A DNA stretch of 64,000 nucleotides from an uncultured Eubacterium sp. (GCA_910583555.1 CAJTXO010000002.1:33006-97005); one strand, 5' to 3'; counted from the stretch's first letter, positions 1 to 8,625 are shown. Notes: generated by a model not told the origin, from the letters alone. Numbers and translations are program-made.

Positions 1-19
1 GCAGGATTTAGAGGATTGA
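1..19 (+). CDS. uvrB: UvrB excinuclease subunit, last residues (partial)
   Basis: Only the last five codons (QDLED) and the TGA at 17-19 are in the window. The identity is inferred from the duplicated downstream copy, which preserves more of the C-terminus (EAAAELRDKM, the UVR domain by which UvrB contacts UvrC), and from the uvrA gene directly downstream. uvrB-uvrA order is common in Firmicutes. The rest of the gene lies outside the window. Confidence 0.6.
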
Positions 20-55
20 AACGGAACAGATAAAACAAAAGAATTTGGAGGTTAT

Positions 56-129
56 ATTTCGAAGCCGCCGCCGAACTGCGTGATAAGATGATCGAGTGGA
101 AAAAGATCCTGCAGGATTTAGAGGATTGA
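56..129 (+). pseudogene. Duplicated remnant of the uvrB C-terminus
   Basis: From about position 58 one frame reads F-EAAAELRDKM-IEWKKILQDLED-stop (TGA 127-129), a typical UvrB C-terminal UVR motif. It has no start codon or ribosome binding site of its own that fits and follows the real uvrB stop at 17-19. It is best explained as the second unit of the 110-bp tandem duplication and is probably not translated. Confidence 0.75.
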
Positions 130-173
130 AACGGAACAGATAAAACAAAAGAATTTGGAGGTTATGGGTCGTC

Positions 174-3011
174 ATGGATAAAAAGAAAATGATTCGCATC
201 AAAGGTGCGAGCGAGCACAATTTAAAAGGGATCGATCTCGATATTCCGCGGGATGAGTTTGTCGTGCTGACCGGACTGAGCGGTTCGGGCAAGTCATCAC
301 TCGCTTTTGATACGATCTATGCGGAAGGGCAGAGAAGATATATGGAATCGCTGTCTTCCTATGCGAGACAATTTCTGGGGCAAATGGAGAAACCGAACGT
401 GGAGAGCATATCGGGACTTCCGCCGGCTATATCGATCGATCAGAAGACGACGAACCGCAACCCTCGTTCCACGGTGGGAACTGTAACGGAAATTTATGAT
501 TATTTCCGGCTTTTGTTCGCGAGGGTCGGTATTCCGCACTGTCCGAAATGCGGCAAGGAGATCAAGCGGCAGACGGTGGATCAGATGGCAGATGAGATCA
601 TGAGGCTGCCGGAAGGGACAAAGATCCAACTTCTCGCGCCGGTCGTGCGCGGCCGCAAGGGGGAGCACGCGAAAGTTTTTGACAAAGCGAAAAAGAGCGG
701 TTATGTCCGCGTGATCGTAGACGGAAATATGTACGATCTGTCAGAGGAGATCAAGCTGGAAAAAAATAAAAAGCACAATATCGAGATCGTAGTCGACCGT
801 CTCGTCGTGCGGAGCGGGGTGGAAAAGCGAATGGCGGAGTCGATCGAAACCGTGCTCTCGGTTTCGAACGGGCTTTTGGTCGTCGATGTGCCGGGGGAGC
901 GGCAGCTGAATTTCAGCCAGAGTTTTTCCTGCCCGGACTGCGGCATCAGTATTGATGAGATCGAACCGAGGAGTTTTTCCTTTAACAATCCGTTCGGGGC
1001 GTGCCCGGTCTGCCACGGGATCGGTTATAAAATGGAATTTGCGCCGGAACTCATCATTCCGGATCCGTCGATGAGCATCGCGGACGGGGCGATCGTCGTC
1101 AACGGCTGGCAGTCGGTAACTGACGGAAAAAGTTTTACGAGGTGCATGATGAACGCGCTGGCGGAGGAATATCATTTTGACCTGAGTACGCCGTTTGAAC
1201 AGTACCCGCAGGAAATACAGGATATCATTCTCAATGGGACGAACGGGAGAAAGGTACAGGTCCACTACGAGGGGCAGCGGGGGAAAGGCGTCTACAGCGT
1301 AGATTTTGAAGGACTGATAAAAAATGTGGAGCGAAGGTATCGGGAGACGGCATCAGAGACGACGAAACAGGAATATGAGACGTTCATGCGCGTCACGCCC
1401 TGTTCGGAATGCGGCGGGAGGCGTTTGAAAAAGGAGTCGCTGGCAGTGACGGTCGGGGACAAAAATATTTCTGAACTGTGCGACGACTCGATCCGCGATC
1501 TGAAACGATTTATGGATGAACTTCAGTTGACGGACCGGCAGATACAGATTGGGAAACTGATTTTAAAGGAAATAAAGGCGAGGCTCGGTTTTCTCGTGGA
1601 CGTCGGACTGGACTACCTTTCACTGGCGCGGGCGACGGGAACGCTGTCCGGGGGAGAGGCGCAGCGGATCCGGCTGGCGACGCAGATCGGCTCCGGCCTG
1701 GTCGGAGTGGCGTATATTCTGGATGAGCCGAGTATCGGGCTTCACCAGCGGGACAATGACAAACTGATCCGCACGCTGAAAAATCTGAAAGAGCTGGGAA
1801 ATACGCTGATCGTTGTCGAGCATGATGAGGAGACGATGCTGGCTGCTGACTTTGTCGTAGACATCGGTCCGGGGGCCGGGGAACACGGCGGCGAGGTGGT
1901 GGCGGCCGGAACCGCGCAGGAGATCATGGAACATGAGGATTCGATCACGGGCGCTTACCTGAGCCGACGAATCGAGATCCCGGTGCCAAAAGTGCGGCGG
2001 GAACCGAGCGGCTTTCTAGAGGTGATCGGCGCCAGAGAAAACAACCTGAAAAATATTGACGTGCAGATCCCGCTCGGTGTGCTTACATGCGTCACAGGCG
2101 TGTCGGGGTCGGGGAAGAGTTCGCTTGTCAATGAGATCCTCTATAAATCATTGGCCAAACATTTGAACCGCGCCCGCTGCATCCCCGGGAAACATAAGGA
2201 AATCCGGGGGATGGACAAGCTCGATAAGGTGATCAGCATTGACCAGTCGCCGATCGGACGGACGCCGCGGTCCAACCCCGCCACCTACACGGGCGTGTTT
2301 GATCTGATCCGGGATCTGTTTGCGGCGACATCGGACGCGAAGGCAAAGGGCTATAAAAAAGGCCGTTTCAGCTTCAATGTCAAGGGGGGACGCTGTGAGG
2401 CGTGCCGCGGCGACGGGATCATCAAGATCGAGATGAACTTCCTTCCCGATGTGTATGTTCCGTGCGAGGTGTGCGGAGGCCGCCGCTATAACAGGGAAAC
2501 GCTCGATGTCAGATACAAGGGCAAGAGTATCTATGATGTGCTGGAGATGACGGTGGAAGAAGCGCTCGAGTTTTTTAAGCACGTGCCGACCATCCAGCGC
2601 AAGATCCAGACGATGTACGATGTGGGACTATCGTATGTGAAACTGGGACAGCCGTCCACGACGCTGTCCGGAGGAGAGGCGCAGCGGATCAAGCTGGCCA
2701 CGGAACTGAGCAGACGCAGCACGGGAAAGACGATCTATATTCTGGATGAGCCCACGACCGGACTCCATTTCGCGGATGTGCATAAGCTGATCGACATCCT
2801 GCACCGTCTGACAGAGGGCGGAAATTCAGTGGTGGTGATCGAACACAATCTTGACGTGATCAAAACCGCGGATTACATTATCGACATTGGCCCGGAAGGC
2901 GGCGAGGGCGGCGGAACTGTCATAGCGGAAGGCACACCGGAGGATATTGCAAGCAATCCGTATTCCTATACGGGCGCGTATATGAAAAAAATGCTGGGAG
3001 GAGATCAGTGA
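174..3011 (+). CDS. uvrA: Excinuclease ABC subunit A
   Basis: This is the DNA-damage recognition ATPase of nucleotide excision repair; a UvrA dimer loads UvrB onto lesions. The protein has 945 residues, full length for the family. Two ABC modules are visible. The first has Walker A GLSGSGKSSLAFDT near residue 35 and signature LSGGEAQRIRLA near 490. The second has GVSGSGKSSLVNEIL near 640 and LSGGEAQRIKLA near 830. Zinc-binding pairs CPKCG, CSECGG, CEAC and CEVCGG are present, with no lesions. The start is ATG 174, 12 bases after GGAGG (157-161). The stop overlaps the next start (TGATG), so the two are translationally coupled. The uvrB tail lies directly upstream. Confidence 0.98.
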   Translation: MDKKKMIRIKGASEHNLKGIDLDIPRDEFVVLTGLSGSGKSSLAFDTIYAEGQRRYMESLSSYARQFLGQMEKPNVESISGLPPAISIDQKTTNRNPRSTVGTVTEIYDYFRLLFARVGIPHCPKCGKEIKRQTVDQMADEIMRLPEGTKIQLLAPVVRGRKGEHAKVFDKAKKSGYVRVIVDGNMYDLSEEIKLEKNKKHNIEIVVDRLVVRSGVEKRMAESIETVLSVSNGLLVVDVPGERQLNFSQSFSCPDCGISIDEIEPRSFSFNNPFGACPVCHGIGYKMEFAPELIIPDPSMSIADGAIVVNGWQSVTDGKSFTRCMMNALAEEYHFDLSTPFEQYPQEIQDIILNGTNGRKVQVHYEGQRGKGVYSVDFEGLIKNVERRYRETASETTKQEYETFMRVTPCSECGGRRLKKESLAVTVGDKNISELCDDSIRDLKRFMDELQLTDRQIQIGKLILKEIKARLGFLVDVGLDYLSLARATGTLSGGEAQRIRLATQIGSGLVGVAYILDEPSIGLHQRDNDKLIRTLKNLKELGNTLIVVEHDEETMLAADFVVDIGPGAGEHGGEVVAAGTAQEIMEHEDSITGAYLSRRIEIPVPKVRREPSGFLEVIGARENNLKNIDVQIPLGVLTCVTGVSGSGKSSLVNEILYKSLAKHLNRARCIPGKHKEIRGMDKLDKVISIDQSPIGRTPRSNPATYTGVFDLIRDLFAATSDAKAKGYKKGRFSFNVKGGRCEACRGDGIIKIEMNFLPDVYVPCEVCGGRRYNRETLDVRYKGKSIYDVLEMTVEEALEFFKHVPTIQRKIQTMYDVGLSYVKLGQPSTTLSGGEAQRIKLATELSRRSTGKTIYILDEPTTGLHFADVHKLIDILHRLTEGGNSVVVIEHNLDVIKTADYIIDIGPEGGEGGGTVIAEGTPEDIASNPYSYTGAYMKKMLGGDQ

Positions 3012-3598
3012 TGGAATACCCTTTTTTTGCGATGATGGCGCGGATGAAATACATCGAGCGATGGGCACTCATGCGTAATTCCGTGACGGAGAATATCAGT
3101 GAACATTCGATGGAGGTTGCGATGCTCGCGCACTGTCTTGGAATTATTTCCAATGAAAAGTGCGGCGGGAACGTGGATCTGAACAAATTGGCGCTCATTG
3201 GCCTCTATCACGACGCGAATGAGATCATTACCGGAGACATGCCGACGCCGGTCAAATATCATGACAGCGGAATCTGCGACGCGTACAAACGGGTGGAGGA
3301 AATGGCAAACCACACGCTGCTGCAGAAACTTCCGGATTACATGAGAAAATATTATGAAGATGTGTTGTTTATGCAGGACGGGGATGAGGAATTATGGCAA
3401 CTTGTGAAAGCAGCGGACAAACTTTCGGCGCTGATCAAGTGCATGGAAGAGGAAAAAGCAGGAAATAAAGAGTTTTCCACGGCAGCGGGCACGATCCTGA
3501 AAACGCTGCGGCAAATGGGGCGGAAAGAGGTGGATGTTTTTATGAGGGATTTTTTACCATGTTATAGTAAAACGCTGGATGAATTACAAAATATGTGA
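3011..3598 (+). CDS. YfbR-like 5'-deoxynucleotidase (HD superfamily)
   Basis: A 195-residue HD-domain phosphohydrolase resembling E. coli YfbR, which removes phosphate from deoxyribonucleoside 5'-monophosphates. The sequence RWALMRNSVTENISEHSMEVA and the metal motif LYHDANEIITGDMPTPVKY follow that family closely. Histidine and aspartate of the HD pair are present, as is the later EELWQLVKAADKLSALIKC helix. The ATG at 3011 shares its A with the uvrA stop and sits 7 bases after GGAGGAG. A GTG at 3008 is an in-frame alternative. It is co-transcribed with uvrA, so a role in nucleotide pool cleaning or salvage beside repair is plausible. Substrate is inferred from the family only. Confidence 0.9.
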   Translation: MEYPFFAMMARMKYIERWALMRNSVTENISEHSMEVAMLAHCLGIISNEKCGGNVDLNKLALIGLYHDANEIITGDMPTPVKYHDSGICDAYKRVEEMANHTLLQKLPDYMRKYYEDVLFMQDGDEELWQLVKAADKLSALIKCMEEEKAGNKEFSTAAGTILKTLRQMGRKEVDVFMRDFLPCYSKTLDELQNM

Positions 3599-3605
3599 TA
3601 TAATA

Positions 3606-3647
3606 GACACAGTTTATATTTGTGTCTGAGTGCTGCCTGACACAAAT
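3606..3647 (+). promoter_or_regulatory. Three alternating inverted-repeat arms (possible alternative hairpins)
   Basis: GACACA (3606-3611), TGTGTC (3621-3626) and GACACA (3639-3644) alternate, so the middle arm can pair with either neighbour. The right pairing is longer: ATTTGTGTC 3618-3626 with GACACAAAT 3639-3647, 9 bp perfect. A T-rich stretch follows at 3655-3661 but is not directly adjacent to the stem. It could be the uvrA operon terminator or a switch before the gene at 3708. Confidence 0.45.
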
Positions 3648-3707
3648 TTATTCACTTTTTTCAGTCAGGATGAATCATGAAAGGCGGCGCAGAAATGAGG
3701 ATAACGT

Positions 3708-5540
3708 ATGAGAAGGATAGTGTGCTTTGGTGATTCCAACACATATGGTTTTTCACCTTTTGACGGTTCGCGGTACAGCGCAGATGTCCGTTGGACTGGC
3801 GTTTTGGATAAGCTGTTGGGGGAAAAGTTTGAAGTGGTAAATGAGGGGAAAAATGCCCGTACGATCGCGTTTGATGATCCGTACAATGATGGCTGTAACG
3901 GAATGGCGGATATAGGCAGCTGCATAGATGCCAATGCCCCGTTCGACCTGATGATCATTATGCTCGGTACGAATGACCTGAAGGCTTATTTTGAGTCGAC
4001 GCCGCAGATGATCGCGGACAATCTGCTGAAAATGTGTGAACTGGTGAGGGAAAAGACGGACGCGAAGCTCCTGCTTGCCAGTCCGATGCTTTTGGGCGAC
4101 CAGATCGAACTTTCACCGCTTCATTTAGAATTTGGCAGGCAGCAGGTACAGTATTCGTTTGAACTGGCGCCGTATATCGAGGCGGTGGCGAAAAAGGTCG
4201 GAGCGGACTTTATTGATATTGCGGTTGTAGCGATGTCCAGTGATGTGGACTGCCTTCATCTCATACCGGAAGAGCACGAGAAGCTGGCTCAGGCGATGCA
4301 TCGAAAGGTGTTGGACGTGTTCCGGGAAGAACTGGAACAGGAGGCAAGGGAAGAAGAAGAGCAGCGCCTGAGGGAAGAGGAAGAACGCAGGCAGTTAGAG
4401 GAAGAGCGCGCGCGTCAGGAAGAGGAACTCAGGAAGCAGGAGGAAGAACGCAGGCGGCAGGAAGAACTTTCCAGAGAAGAAGAGCAGCGGCGGGCCGGGG
4501 AACAGGCGGCGGCCGGGGGTAGCGATATGACCGCGCAGCAGGAAGAGGCCATAGATTTTGATCAGGTTGTGGCGAGACAAAATGAGAGGGCGGATGATCT
4601 GTTCGGAGCGGCTGCGAGACAGAATGAAAAGGCAGATGATCTGCTCGGAGTGGCTGCGAGACAGAATGAGAGGGTGGACGATCTGCTCGGAGCGGCTGCG
4701 AGAAAGGCGGAGAATGCGGATGATCTGCTCGGAGTGGCGACGGGAAGGATGGAGGAAACGGAAAATCTGCTCAAGGAGACGATGTCGCGATACTCAGATC
4801 TAGAGTGGCAGGGAGAAGAAGATGCGCAGCAGATCCGCCTTCAGGCAGAAGCGATCATGAGGGCGGCTGGAGAATCGACAGGGGAGTTCCGTTCAGATGA
4901 AGCTTTCCGCGGAGAAGCTGCGGCCGGAATAGGGCGGGGAGAGAAGGAGAAGATGCTTTCCGGACGTCTTTATTACTCGATGGATCCGCAGCTTCGCGCG
5001 GAGAGGGCGGCAGCGAGAAAACTGACGAAATCTTATAACGAGACGGATGTGGACGAGGATGGCAGACGGAGGCAGATCCTATCCCAACTGTTTGGCGAGC
5101 TGGGGACGGACTGTTACGTGGAACCGCCGTTTCGCTGCGATTATGGCGCGAACATCTCAGTAGGTGAGAGGTTTTACGCGAATTTCGATTGTGTTATGCT
5201 GGATGTGGCGAAGATCCGCATTGGCGATCACGTCATGCTCGGGCCGGGCGTGCATATTTATACGGCGTGTCATCCGATTGACGCGGCGGTCCGGAATACT
5301 GACCTGGAATACGCGAAAGAAGTGTGCATAGGCGACGATGTATGGATTGGCGGTAATGTTACGATCAATCCGGGCGTACATATCGGAAATAATGTAGTGA
5401 TCGGTTCCGGCTCCGTCGTGACGAGTGATATTCCGGATGGCGTTGTGGCGGCCGGGAATCCGTGCCGCATCATTCGCAGGATTTCGGCTTCGGACAAGTT
5501 GTACTGGGAAGAGAAAAAAGAAGAGTGGGAGAGAGGATGA
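3708..5540 (+). CDS. SGNH hydrolase / coiled coil / maltose-O-acetyltransferase-like fusion
   Basis: A 610-residue three-part protein. Residues 1 to about 205 form an SGNH/GDSL esterase: block I FGDSNTYGF, a GTND block near 86, and a late DCLHL segment. Residues about 206-270 are an almost uninterrupted Glu/Arg/Gln coiled coil. Residues 289-358 carry five 14-residue repeats of the form ARQNERADDLLGAA, two heptads each. From about 425 to the end is a left-handed beta-helix acetyltransferase of the maltose/galactoside type: RLYYSMDPQL head, YANFDCVMLD, catalytic TACHP and VVAAGNPCRIIR tail. No signal peptide is seen, so it should be cytoplasmic. It may add and remove acetyl groups on a shared, unknown carbohydrate. 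The fusion appears in one uninterrupted frame. Spacing to yfbR-like is 109 bases. Confidence 0.85.
   Translation: MRRIVCFGDSNTYGFSPFDGSRYSADVRWTGVLDKLLGEKFEVVNEGKNARTIAFDDPYNDGCNGMADIGSCIDANAPFDLMIIMLGTNDLKAYFESTPQMIADNLLKMCELVREKTDAKLLLASPMLLGDQIELSPLHLEFGRQQVQYSFELAPYIEAVAKKVGADFIDIAVVAMSSDVDCLHLIPEEHEKLAQAMHRKVLDVFREELEQEAREEEEQRLREEEERRQLEEERARQEEELRKQEEERRRQEELSREEEQRRAGEQAAAGGSDMTAQQEEAIDFDQVVARQNERADDLFGAAARQNEKADDLLGVAARQNERVDDLLGAAARKAENADDLLGVATGRMEETENLLKETMSRYSDLEWQGEEDAQQIRLQAEAIMRAAGESTGEFRSDEAFRGEAAAGIGRGEKEKMLSGRLYYSMDPQLRAERAAARKLTKSYNETDVDEDGRRRQILSQLFGELGTDCYVEPPFRCDYGANISVGERFYANFDCVMLDVAKIRIGDHVMLGPGVHIYTACHPIDAAVRNTDLEYAKEVCIGDDVWIGGNVTINPGVHIGNNVVIGSGSVVTSDIPDGVVAAGNPCRIIRRISASDKLYWEEKKEEWERG
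4572..4781 (+). repeat. 42-bp tandem repeats, five units, inside the fusion gene
   Basis: Units begin at 4572, 4614, 4656, 4698 and 4740. The first four are close copies encoding ARQNE(R/K)(A/V)DDL(L/F)G(A/V)A; the fifth is degenerate (TGRMEETENLLKET). A 14-residue period equals two coiled-coil heptads. Unit number could vary between strains through slippage. Confidence 0.9.
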
Positions 5541-5564
5541 CTGGCATCATCCGTGATTCTCTCC

Positions 5565-5590
5565 GGGAATTTTCCTGAAGAGAATTTCCC
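5565..5590. other. Imperfect inverted repeat between convergent genes
   Basis: GGGAATTTTC (5565-5574) faces GAGAATTTCCC (5580-5590) across a 5-base loop, with one mismatch and one wobble pair. A second perfect 7-bp repeat, TACCGCA/TGCGGTA (5646-5665), overlaps the tyrA stop. Neither has a clear T run, so termination function is uncertain. Confidence 0.3.
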
Positions 5591-5644
5591 CAGAGGGAAT
5601 TATGGTGCGGGTGAGTTACCGCGGGAAATTTGAATGCAGAGGTT

Positions 5645-6514
5645 CTACCGCAGAGAATTGCGGTAATCGCCTGCTTCCTGAAAAAAAGCGTGGAGCGCTT
5701 CCTTATTTTCGTTTTGGATATCGTTTTGGATGCCGCGCAGGCTGGCGATGTATTTTTCCAGAAAACAGCATATGCTGTCTTTGTTGGAAAGGCATATACT
5801 TTCCCACATTTCGGGCGAGGAGGAAGCGATGCGCGTAATGTCGCGGAAGCCGCCGGCAGCAAATGTTTTCATATAAGAATGTTCATCGTCATTATTTTGT
5901 ACGAGATTTACGAGCGCCGCGGCCGCGATGTGAGGAATATGACTGATGGCGGCTGTCACATCGTCGTGTGTGTCCGGATCGATGACAACGCATTTGGATT
6001 GTGTGCAGGCGAGAAGTGACAGAAGCCGGTTTAGATGTTCTTCGGTTGTCTGTGCGGTGGGGGACAGCAGATAGTAGCTGCCTTTCAAAAGTTCCGCCGT
6101 CGAATTGGCGTATCCGGTCTTTTCAGAACCGGCCATCGGATGCCCGCCGATGAAGTTTTTTTCCATGCCGAGCCGTATGGCTTCTTTTTGGATATTTCCC
6201 TTTACGCTGCCGACGTCTGTGACGATACAAGTTTCACGGATCAGTGGTTTCAGCGTGCGCAGGACCTCTATATTTGTCAGAACAGGCGCACATAAAAAGA
6301 GGGTGTCGCATGCGGCAAACGATTCATCAATCTCGTAGACGAGGGTGTCGATGACGCCCTCCCGCATACCTTTTTCCAAAGCGGGGTTCTTTCTCCGTGT
6401 ATATACCATGATATGGGTTTTCGGGTGCCTGGAGCGGATGGCACGGGCAATCGAGCCGCCGATGAGTCCCAGACCAAAAAAGCCGATCGTTGAATCGTGT
6501 ATTTCCATACTCAT
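5645..6514 (-). CDS. tyrA: Prephenate dehydrogenase
   Basis: Catalyses NAD(P)-dependent oxidative decarboxylation of prephenate to 4-hydroxyphenylpyruvate in tyrosine synthesis. The 289-residue protein has an N-terminal Rossmann motif GFFGLGLIGGSIA (about 11-23), the VTDVGSVKG stretch near 100, and the GGHPMAGSEKTGY substrate motif near 125. The all-alpha C-terminal dimerisation domain contains DDVTAAISHIPH. There is no ACT domain or fused chorismate mutase. The start is supported by AAAGGAGG nine bases upstream on the minus strand. It stands alone, convergent with the fusion gene and divergent from rfbC, with its own strong promoter at 6577-6605. Confidence 0.96.
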   Translation of the reverse strand: MSMEIHDSTIGFFGLGLIGGSIARAIRSRHPKTHIMVYTRRKNPALEKGMREGVIDTLVYEIDESFAACDTLFLCAPVLTNIEVLRTLKPLIRETCIVTDVGSVKGNIQKEAIRLGMEKNFIGGHPMAGSEKTGYANSTAELLKGSYYLLSPTAQTTEEHLNRLLSLLACTQSKCVVIDPDTHDDVTAAISHIPHIAAAALVNLVQNNDDEHSYMKTFAAGGFRDITRIASSSPEMWESICLSNKDSICCFLEKYIASLRGIQNDIQNENKEALHAFFQEAGDYRNSLR

Positions 6515-6576
6515 GTTCCTAGCCTCCTTTGTGAGATGTAGTTACTGTTCGCGGTTGTTATAAGCTGCTCGAATTT

Positions 6577-6605
6577 ATTTTACAGCAAATTGTTTGTTCT
6601 GTAAA
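6577..6605 (-). promoter_or_regulatory. Sigma-A promoter of tyrA
   Basis: Read on the minus strand: -35 TTTACA (6605-6600), 17-base spacer, -10 TAAAAT (6582-6577). The start codon is about 60 bases downstream. No T-box leader or other long structured leader fits in this distance. Confidence 0.75.
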
Positions 6606-6660
6606 TGATAATTGTGTAATTGTGTTATAAAAGTGAGTTGGATTTTTTTGCAAATAATGA

Positions 6661-6689
6661 TTGCTATAATTTAATAATAATATTATACT
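6661..6689 (+). promoter_or_regulatory. Sigma-A promoter of rfbC
   Basis: -35 TTGCTA (6661-6666), 17-base spacer and -10 TATACT (6684-6689) lie about 75 bases before the rfbC ATG in a very AT-rich stretch. A stronger-looking TATAAT at 6665-6670 has no -35 at proper distance. Confidence 0.6.
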
Positions 6690-6762
6690 GTATAAAGAGC
6701 GATGTTTTCGCTCAAATTATTTCTAATGTTTAACAATACTTAGCGGAAAGGAAAGAAAGCAA

Positions 6763-7314
6763 ATGGGAAAGATAAAAGTAACGTCCTGTGATATAGAGGG
6801 GTTGTACGTGATCGAACCAACAGTTTTTGGTGATGAACGCGGTTATTTTATGGAGACATATAATAAGCAGGAATTTGCGGAACATGGATTGAATATGGAG
6901 TTTGTCCAGGATAATGAGTCGAGGTCGAAGAAGGGAGTGTTGCGGGGACTGCATTTTCAGAAACAATTTCCTCAGGGAAAGCTGGTTCGCGCGTTGTCTG
7001 GGACAGTGTTTGATGTGGCGGTTGATATCCGCGAAGGCTCCAGCACGTATGGAAAATGGTTTGGCGTCGTTCTTTCCGATGAAAATAAGAAGCAATTTTA
7101 TGTACCAGAGGGATTTGCCCACGGTTATTATGTGATGTCGGATACGGCGGTGTTTTCTTATAAATGTACAGAATTTTATCACCCGGAAGATGAGGGCGGT
7201 ATTCTCTGGAACGATCCGGAGATTGGTGTGGAATGGCCGATCGAAGAAGGCGTGGAAGTATTGCTGTCCGAGAAGGATCGGAACCGGGAAGGGATCCGGT
7301 CATTAAGAAATTAA
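6763..7314 (+). CDS. rfbC: dTDP-4-dehydrorhamnose 3,5-epimerase
   Basis: RmlC cupin enzyme of dTDP-L-rhamnose synthesis; 183 residues, normal length. Family blocks are clear: FGDERGYFMETYN near 22, catalytic His64 within RGLHFQ, the FDVAVDIREGSSTYGKW strand, and FVPEG-type YVPEGFAHGYYVMSD near 124-138 with the active-site tyrosine. The ribosome binding site GGAAAGGAA lies just upstream. The usual partners rfbA, rfbB and rfbD are not in the window, so the rest of the pathway must be elsewhere. The next gene begins 50 bases downstream. Confidence 0.95.
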   Translation: MGKIKVTSCDIEGLYVIEPTVFGDERGYFMETYNKQEFAEHGLNMEFVQDNESRSKKGVLRGLHFQKQFPQGKLVRALSGTVFDVAVDIREGSSTYGKWFGVVLSDENKKQFYVPEGFAHGYYVMSDTAVFSYKCTEFYHPEDEGGILWNDPEIGVEWPIEEGVEVLLSEKDRNREGIRSLRN

Positions 7315-7364
7315 GTAGAATCCAAATAAATGGAATCATAACTATAAATGAAATAGAGGAAAGG

Positions 7365-8564
7365 ATGAATGTTAAAATGAATAATGAAACGATAATGAAA
7401 AATGATACAGAAATTTCAGATTCGATCATTTATGTAGGAGCCGATGATACGACGCTTGATCTTTTTGAGAGCCAGTATATCGTACCAGATGGTGTATCCT
7501 ACAATTCCTATGTTATTTTAGATGACAAGATCACGATCATGGATACAGTGGACAAGCGTGCCACGGATGAGTGGTTTGCGAATGTGGAAAAGGTTCTCGC
7601 TGGCAAGAAGCCGACGTACCTGGTCATTTCCCATCTGGAACCCGATCATGCTGCCAACATACAAAAAGCCGCAGAAAAGTATCCCGAGATGAAGCTGATC
7701 GGAAATGCTAAGACTTTTTCCATGCTTCCGCAATTTTTTGATCTGGACGTATCCGACCGGATCGTTGAAGTCAAAGAGGGCGATACCGTTTCGCTTGGGA
7801 GCCATACGCTCCAGTTCTTTATGGCTCCAATGGTTCACTGGCCGGAAGTTATGGTGACGTATGAGCAGTCGGAGAAGATTTTGTTCTCCGCCGATGGCTT
7901 CGGTAAATTTGGAGCGCTGTCGCACGAAGACAAGTGGGCTTGTGAGGCGAGACGTTATTACTTTAATATCGTAGGAAAATACGGTGCACAGGTACAGGCG
8001 TTGCTGAAAAAGGCGGCTGGACTGGATATTTCCATGATCTGTCCGTTGCATGGACCGATATTAAAAGAGGATTTAGCATATTTTATTGACAAATACAATA
8101 CATGGAGTAGTTATGAGCCAGAAGACGAAGGTGTTCTCGTTGCATACGCATCCATCCACGGAAATACGGCAGACGCCGCCAGAAAATTTGGCGAGATCTT
8201 AGAGAAAAAAGGAGCGAAAAAGGTCGTTGTCAGTGATCTTTCCAGGGAGGATATGGCAGAAGTGATCGAGGATGCGTTCCGTTATAACAAAATCGTTGTA
8301 GCGGCAGCTACATATGACGGAGGAATATTCCCGGTGATGGAAGATTTCCTGCATCATTTGAAAAGTAAGAATTATCAGAAACGTGTGGTCGGCATCATGG
8401 AAAACGGTTCCTGGGCGCCGATGGCAGGCAGGCAGATGAAGGCAGTTTTTGAAGGCCTGAAAAATATTACGATCTGTGATGAGATGGTATCCATTAAATC
8501 TGTGATGAAAGATGCGGACGTGGATGCGATGGAGCGGTTAGCTGATGAAATATTAGCCAAATAG
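7365..8564 (+). CDS. Class A flavodiiron protein (oxygen/NO reductase)
   Basis: A cytoplasmic 399-residue protein with a metallo-beta-lactamase-like diiron domain followed by a flavodoxin domain. Family members reduce O2 to water or NO to N2O and protect anaerobes. Diiron ligands are visible as H90-x-E92-x-D94-H95 (SHLEPDH), a histidine in APMVHWPEV, an aspartate in SADGFGKFG and a histidine in CPLHGP. The FMN loop YASIHGNTADAA starts the flavodoxin part near residue 262. I chose ATG 7365 (GAGG five bases upstream); ATG 7377 is possible. The frame stays open back into rfbC, but that extension lies inside rfbC coding sequence and has no homology. No rubredoxin domain is fused. Confidence 0.93.
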   Translation: MNVKMNNETIMKNDTEISDSIIYVGADDTTLDLFESQYIVPDGVSYNSYVILDDKITIMDTVDKRATDEWFANVEKVLAGKKPTYLVISHLEPDHAANIQKAAEKYPEMKLIGNAKTFSMLPQFFDLDVSDRIVEVKEGDTVSLGSHTLQFFMAPMVHWPEVMVTYEQSEKILFSADGFGKFGALSHEDKWACEARRYYFNIVGKYGAQVQALLKKAAGLDISMICPLHGPILKEDLAYFIDKYNTWSSYEPEDEGVLVAYASIHGNTADAARKFGEILEKKGAKKVVVSDLSREDMAEVIEDAFRYNKIVVAAATYDGGIFPVMEDFLHHLKSKNYQKRVVGIMENGSWAPMAGRQMKAVFEGLKNITICDEMVSIKSVMKDADVDAMERLADEILAK

Positions 8565-8625
8565 GAAGTGCGGATGCACGTGGTTTTTGCAGTACAGATG
8601 TGTTTTCACAGGATCGGGGGCAGTG

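Larger units (their letters stand above)
1..165 (+). repeat. 110-bp tandem duplication of the uvrB 3' end and uvrB-uvrA spacer
   Basis: Bases 1-55 recur exactly at 111-165, so the repeat period is 110 bases. The 55-base copy holds the end of uvrB, its stop codon, the spacer and the GGAGG ribosome binding site of uvrA. Only the second copy is followed by the uvrA start. The segment at 56-110 should have a partner just left of the window inside the true uvrB gene. Confidence 0.9.

Noticed and set aside
4558..4803. An 81-codon plus-strand frame over the 42-bp repeats
   Set aside because: It is the repeat read in another frame of the fusion gene, and it appears open only because the repeat has no stop.
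7233..7364. N-terminal extension of the flavodiiron protein
   Set aside because: It overlaps rfbC coding sequence in another frame and has no family similarity.
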